From: Candidatus Acidiferrales bacterium | GTDB lineage: Bacteria > Acidobacteriota > Terriglobia > Acidiferrales > UBA7541 | Reading direction: 5' to 3' | DNA: 9,047 bases | NCBI GenBank assembly: GCA_030044295.1 | Contig: JASHWB010000070.1 | Span: forward strand, 1-9,047 | In this document: piece after piece, positions 6,569 through 9,047 of the stretch | Layout of the letters: each line of letters starts with the position of its first letter | Numbering within the stretch: the stretch's first letter is position 1 | Translations under genes and position numbers: made by a program | The notes under the pieces: model-generated | Database searches by the model: none | Seen by the model: the letters and a program-made list of their open reading frames with translations, nothing else | What the model was told of the DNA's origin: nothing

Positions 6569-6597
6569 AGTTTAGCTCCCTCGCGGACAGGATTCAA
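6569..6597 (-). promoter_or_regulatory. Weak candidate promoter for the tlpA-copA block
   Basis: On the minus strand: TTGAAT (6597-6592, 4/6), a 17-bp spacer and TAAACT (6574-6569, 4/6). The position would give a leader of about 30 nt before the GTG at 6533. The match is weak. No obvious CsoR- or CueR-type operator dyad is visible around it. Confidence 0.25.
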
Positions 6598-6602
6598 AAA
6601 CC

Positions 6603-7628
6603 TTGATCTCGGCCATCATCCCGGCGCGAAACGAAGAGACGTCGATTGCGCGAGCCGTCGAGTCCATCGCGGCGCAGCCGGAAATCGGCGAGGTGATCGT
6701 CGTAAACGACCAATCGACGGATCGCACAGGTGAAATCCTGGGGGAGCTGTCAGAACGAATTCCGAAACTCCAAGTGCTTGCGGCCGGCGAGCTGCCGCCG
6801 GGCTGGGTCGGCAAGAATCACGCGGTCGCCGTCGGTGCCGAGGCGGCGACGGGCGATTGGCTGCTTTTTACCGACGCCGATACGTTCCACCATCTCGGCT
6901 CCGCGCGGCGAGCATTGGCCGACGCGGTCGATCATTCAGCGGTCCTCGTTTCCTACTCGCCGGAGCAGGAAATGGGAACGTTCTGGGAGCGGGCTGCCAT
7001 TCCATTTGTCTATGGACGCCTCGCGTCGCGATATTCGTTCGCGCAGGTGAACGATCCGCGCCGGCCGGAGGCTGCGGCGAATGGCCAGTTTTTGCTGATC
7101 TTGCGTGACGCGTATCAAGCCATCGGCGGCCATGCAGCAGTTGCGTCCGAAATTCTCGAAGATGTGGCGCTGGCTCGCCGTGTGAAGTCGCAGGGATACG
7201 GAATTTATTTCACAACTCCGATAGGCATCGTTCGCACGCGCATGTATCGCTCGTTTGGGGCGCTGTGGGAGGGGTGGAGCAAGAATTTGTACTTGCTGGC
7301 GGGTGGAAGCGCCAAAGACGCTGTTCTGGAGCTGGCCGAGGTGCTGCCCTGGTTCGACGTTTCCGCGATGCTGGCGATCTGGACTTTTCTGCGGGCGGAT
7401 GCCAACGTGCCGGTGTGGATCCTGGCGCTGCTTCTTCTTGTTCCGCTCGTGCGGGTTCACTTGCAGTATGGCATTCAGCTGTACCGGAATCTTTATCCCG
7501 TGTCGTACGTCCAATACTGCCTACCGGGGATGGCGTTTTACTCGGCTGCGTTGATTGCATCTTGGTGGAAAAATGCGCGAGGCGCGGTGGTGTGGAAGGA
7601 CAGAACCTACCCGGCTAAAATGTCATGA
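6603..7628 (+). CDS. Membrane-associated family 2 glycosyltransferase
   Basis: A 341-residue GT-A fold enzyme that should transfer a sugar from a nucleotide-sugar to an unknown acceptor at the inner membrane. The N-terminus MISAIIPARNEE (1-12) is the usual GT2 start. Asp36 in VVNDQSTDRT binds the nucleotide, the metal-binding DxD is Asp91-Ala-Asp93 in LLFTDADT, and ILEDVALARRVK (about residues 184-195) holds the likely catalytic acidic pair. After a central GWSKNLY stretch, the C-terminal third has about three hydrophobic segments (VLPWFDVSAMLAIWTFL, VPVWILALLLLVPL, MAFYSAALIASWW). The build resembles HpnB/CrtQ-like transferases acting on hopanoid or carotenoid lipids, but the acceptor cannot be read off. 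The start is TTG: a stop at 6573 limits the frame, AGGA (6589-6592) sits 10 nt upstream, and the conserved fold begins at once. Its TGA overlaps the next ATG by 4 nt (ATGA), so it is translationally coupled to the pterin genes. Confidence 0.87.
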   Translation: MISAIIPARNEETSIARAVESIAAQPEIGEVIVVNDQSTDRTGEILGELSERIPKLQVLAAGELPPGWVGKNHAVAVGAEAATGDWLLFTDADTFHHLGSARRALADAVDHSAVLVSYSPEQEMGTFWERAAIPFVYGRLASRYSFAQVNDPRRPEAAANGQFLLILRDAYQAIGGHAAVASEILEDVALARRVKSQGYGIYFTTPIGIVRTRMYRSFGALWEGWSKNLYLLAGGSAKDAVLELAEVLPWFDVSAMLAIWTFLRADANVPVWILALLLLVPLVRVHLQYGIQLYRNLYPVSYVQYCLPGMAFYSAALIASWWKNARGAVVWKDRTYPAKMS

Positions 7629-8086
7629 TTCGCGTAACGCGAAAAATCGAATTTTCGGCCGCGCACTTCTATCACAACCCGAATTTGTCGGTCGAGGAAA
7701 ACCGGCGGATCTTCGGCAAATGCAGTAATCTGCACGGACACGGACACAACTATACGGTTGAAGTGACCGTCGCCGGGGAAGCCGATCCGGCGACCGGCAT
7801 GGTGCTCAACCTGAAAGAACTCAAGGAGATTTTGGAGCGGGAGATCTGCGACCGCATGGACCATCGCCACTTGAACTACGAGGTTCCCGAGCTGGCCGGC
7901 CAGATTCCCACATGCGAGAACCTTGCAGCGGTGATCTGGCGACTCGTCGAGCCGAAGATCAGTCAGGGGCGGCTTGACAGGGTGCGCGTGTACGAATCGC
8001 CGGAAATTTTCGCTGAGTGCACGCTGGAGCCTAATGGCAACGCGCCGCATTCTGCTGGGTCCGGCGCAAAGGCGGAGAGCCGGTGA
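7625..8086 (+). CDS. 6-pyruvoyl-tetrahydropterin synthase / QueD family protein, copy 1
   Basis: PTPS-type enzymes turn dihydroneopterin triphosphate into 6-pyruvoyl-tetrahydropterin (tetrahydrobiopterin route); QueD makes 6-carboxy-tetrahydropterin (queuosine route). Copy 1 (153 residues) has a full active site: zinc ligands His14, His39 and His41, catalytic Cys33 (GKCSNLHGHGHNY, 31-43), the Asp79-His80 pair in MDHRHLN, and Glu124 (VYES), the pterin anchor. The stretch DPATGMVLNLKEL and the C-x5-HGHNY spacing resemble animal-type PTPS more than E. coli QueD, which has C-x3-HGH followed by SF. Since residue 37 is also His, a C-x3-HGH reading is possible too. Residues 138-153 are a loose Gly/Ser/Ala tail beyond the domain. 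It overlaps both neighbours by 4 nt. No queC, queE or queF is nearby, which favours a tetrahydropterin role (inference). Confidence 0.9.
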   Translation: MIRVTRKIEFSAAHFYHNPNLSVEENRRIFGKCSNLHGHGHNYTVEVTVAGEADPATGMVLNLKELKEILEREICDRMDHRHLNYEVPELAGQIPTCENLAAVIWRLVEPKISQGRLDRVRVYESPEIFAECTLEPNGNAPHSAGSGAKAESR

Positions 8087-8499
8087 GCTGCCCGCTGAGA
8101 CTGACGCTGACCCGGCGCTACCGCTTTTCCGCCTCGCATCGTTTGCACAGCCGGCGCTTTAGCGAAGAGCAAAACCGCCAGCTCTACGGCAAATGCAGCA
8201 ACCCGCATGGCCACGGACACAATTACGTCGTGGAAGTCACCGTCGGCGGGCCGGTCGATCCGGCGACCGGAATGATCGCAAATCTCGGCGAACTTGACCC
8301 CTTCGTTGCGCGCGAAGTGATTGAAGCCTTCGATCAAAAATATCTGAACGAGGAAATACCGGAATTCCAAGACGTCGTGCCGACCACAGAGAACCTGTGC
8401 CGCGAAATCTACCGGCGGCTTAAGCCATTTCCGGCCGCAAGGCTTGAACGCGTGCGCATAGAAGAAACCAGCAACAATAGCTTCGAATACGCCGGCTGA
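8083..8499 (+). CDS. 6-pyruvoyl-tetrahydropterin synthase family protein, copy 2 (His-to-Gln in the catalytic pair)
   Basis: This is a 138-residue paralogue of the preceding gene. Shared blocks include GKCSN-HGHGHNY and DPATGM--NL-EL. Zinc ligands His19, His44 and His46 and catalytic Cys38 are present, and the C-terminus EETSNNSFEYAG (127-138) is the typical PTPS pterin-binding end (Glu128). In the position of the catalytic Asp-His pair it reads FDQKYLN: Asp84-Gln85 (codons GAT CAA). His is normally required there for proton transfer, so the activity may be altered or the protein may work with copy 1. The start is GTG in a GTGA overlap with the copy 1 stop, with GGAG (8074-8077) 5 nt upstream. 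folE follows after 41 nt. It is more basic at the N-terminus than copy 1. The family call is firm; the reaction is uncertain. Confidence 0.89.
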   Translation: MSCPLRLTLTRRYRFSASHRLHSRRFSEEQNRQLYGKCSNPHGHGHNYVVEVTVGGPVDPATGMIANLGELDPFVAREVIEAFDQKYLNEEIPEFQDVVPTTENLCREIYRRLKPFPAARLERVRIEETSNNSFEYAG

Positions 8500-8540
8500 A
8501 CGCGGAAGAAGCAGTGCGACGCAAGGTCAGGAGCAGCGCC

Positions 8541-9047
8541 ATGAGCGAAAGCGACACAACCGAGATCGTGGTCCCGGCGGCGGGACCCGAAACCATTGCC
8601 GATCTGGTCCGCCGCATGATCGCGCAACTGGGCGAAGATCCTAACCGCGAGGGACTGCGCCGGACTCCGGAGCGATTCGAAAAGGCGCTGCGCTACTTGA
8701 CCAGCGGCTATCGGCAGGATCCCGAGAAAATCCTCAATAACGCGATGTTCAGCGTCTGCTATGACGAAATGGTTGTCGTCAAGGACATCGAGCTATATAG
8801 CCTCTGCGAACACCACCTGCTGCCGTTCTTCGGCAAATGCCATATAGCGTACCTGCCTAACAAGAAAGTCGTGGGCCTCAGCAAAATCGCCCGGCTGGTG
8901 AACATGTACGCGCGACGGTTGCAGATTCAGGAGCGGCTCACGAACCAGATCGCCACCACGATTCAGGAACAACTAAAACCGCAGGGTGTTGGCGTGATCA
9001 TCGAGGCGCGCCATCTTTGCATGGTGATGCGCGGCGTGGAAAAGCAG
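8541..9047 (+). CDS. folE: GTP cyclohydrolase I FolE, C-terminus cut by window edge
   Basis: FolE opens GTP and rearranges it to 7,8-dihydroneopterin triphosphate, the shared precursor for folate, queuosine and tetrahydrobiopterin. The ATG is preceded by AGGAG (8529-8533) at 7 nt. The 169 codons present include the helical N-terminal part (about 18-58: IADLVRRM, EDPNREGLRRTPERF) and the core. Zinc ligands are Cys89 and His92 in SLCEHHLLPF and Cys160 in HLCMVMRG; His91 is the adjacent catalytic-site residue. GLSKIARLVNMYARRLQIQERLTNQI (112-137) is the usual FolE central block. Only the last 20-odd residues, after RGVEKQ, are missing. As last visible gene of the operon it supplies the substrate of the two PTPS proteins. 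The gene after it is outside the window; a reductase there would complete a tetrahydropterin pathway. Confidence 0.97.
   Translation, partial: MSESDTTEIVVPAAGPETIADLVRRMIAQLGEDPNREGLRRTPERFEKALRYLTSGYRQDPEKILNNAMFSVCYDEMVVVKDIELYSLCEHHLLPFFGKCHIAYLPNKKVVGLSKIARLVNMYARRLQIQERLTNQIATTIQEQLKPQGVGVIIEARHLCMVMRGVEKQ

Noticed and set aside
6936..7514. 192-codon minus-strand frame opposite the glycosyltransferase
   Set aside because: It is a shadow of a gene with an intact GT-A fold; the translation is His/Arg/Gln-rich with no recognisable domain.
7625..8499. Assigning the two PTPS genes to queuosine synthesis (queD)
   Set aside because: No queC, queE or queF is visible, and the C-x5-HGHNY and C-terminal ETxNN-like features fit tetrahydropterin-type PTPS better. 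QueD activity cannot be excluded, so no gene symbol is given.

Overview
The window looks like a GC-rich chromosomal segment of a soil- or sediment-type bacterium, most likely an Acidobacteriota member. That placement is an inference from protein style: the CPBP leader, the FmdB protein with a Lys/Ser tail, and CopA with YHS and HMBD modules. There is no rRNA or other marker to confirm it. No tRNA, rRNA, CRISPR array, insertion sequence or phage gene is visible.

Layout, left to right. Positions 1-455 (minus) hold the N-terminal part of a membrane protein of the CPBP intramembrane protease type, cut by the window edge. Next to it on the same strand is tsaD (529-1650), for tRNA t6A synthesis. 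A 126-bp divergent spacer carrying a perfect 12-bp palindrome separates tsaD from galU (1777-2688, plus), for UDP-glucose synthesis. galU converges with an FmdB-type zinc-ribbon gene (2700-3008, minus) that starts with TTG. Between the FmdB gene and the next gene upstream is a terminator-like hairpin (3061-3083).

A copper-handling block on the minus strand follows, in transcription order: a membrane-anchored TlpA/ResA-like thioredoxin (5997-6533), a Cu+-type P1B-ATPase (3383-5902), and a 75-residue protein with an HMA-like pattern but no cysteine (3101-3328). The ATPase has no classical N-terminal HMA domain. It carries one YHS and two HMBD Cys modules instead, so the separate small HMA-like protein is intriguing.

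Divergently, from a good sigma70-type promoter (6512-6540) that overlaps the tlpA start, runs a tightly packed plus-strand operon: a membrane-associated family 2 glycosyltransferase (6603-7628), two tandem 6-pyruvoyl-tetrahydropterin synthase-like genes (7625-8086 and 8083-8499) joined by 4-nt stop/start overlaps, and folE (from 8541, cut by the right edge). FolE makes dihydroneopterin triphosphate and PTPS enzymes consume it, so three of the four genes form a plausible tetrahydropterin pathway. The glycosyltransferase raises the possibility of a glycosylated pterin, or it may simply be a lipid or carotenoid sugar transferase sharing the promoter. The second PTPS copy has Gln where the catalytic His is expected.

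The most interesting items are the duplicated, diverged PTPS pair inside a glycosyltransferase-folE operon and the cysteine-free HMA-like protein beside an HMA-less CopA.
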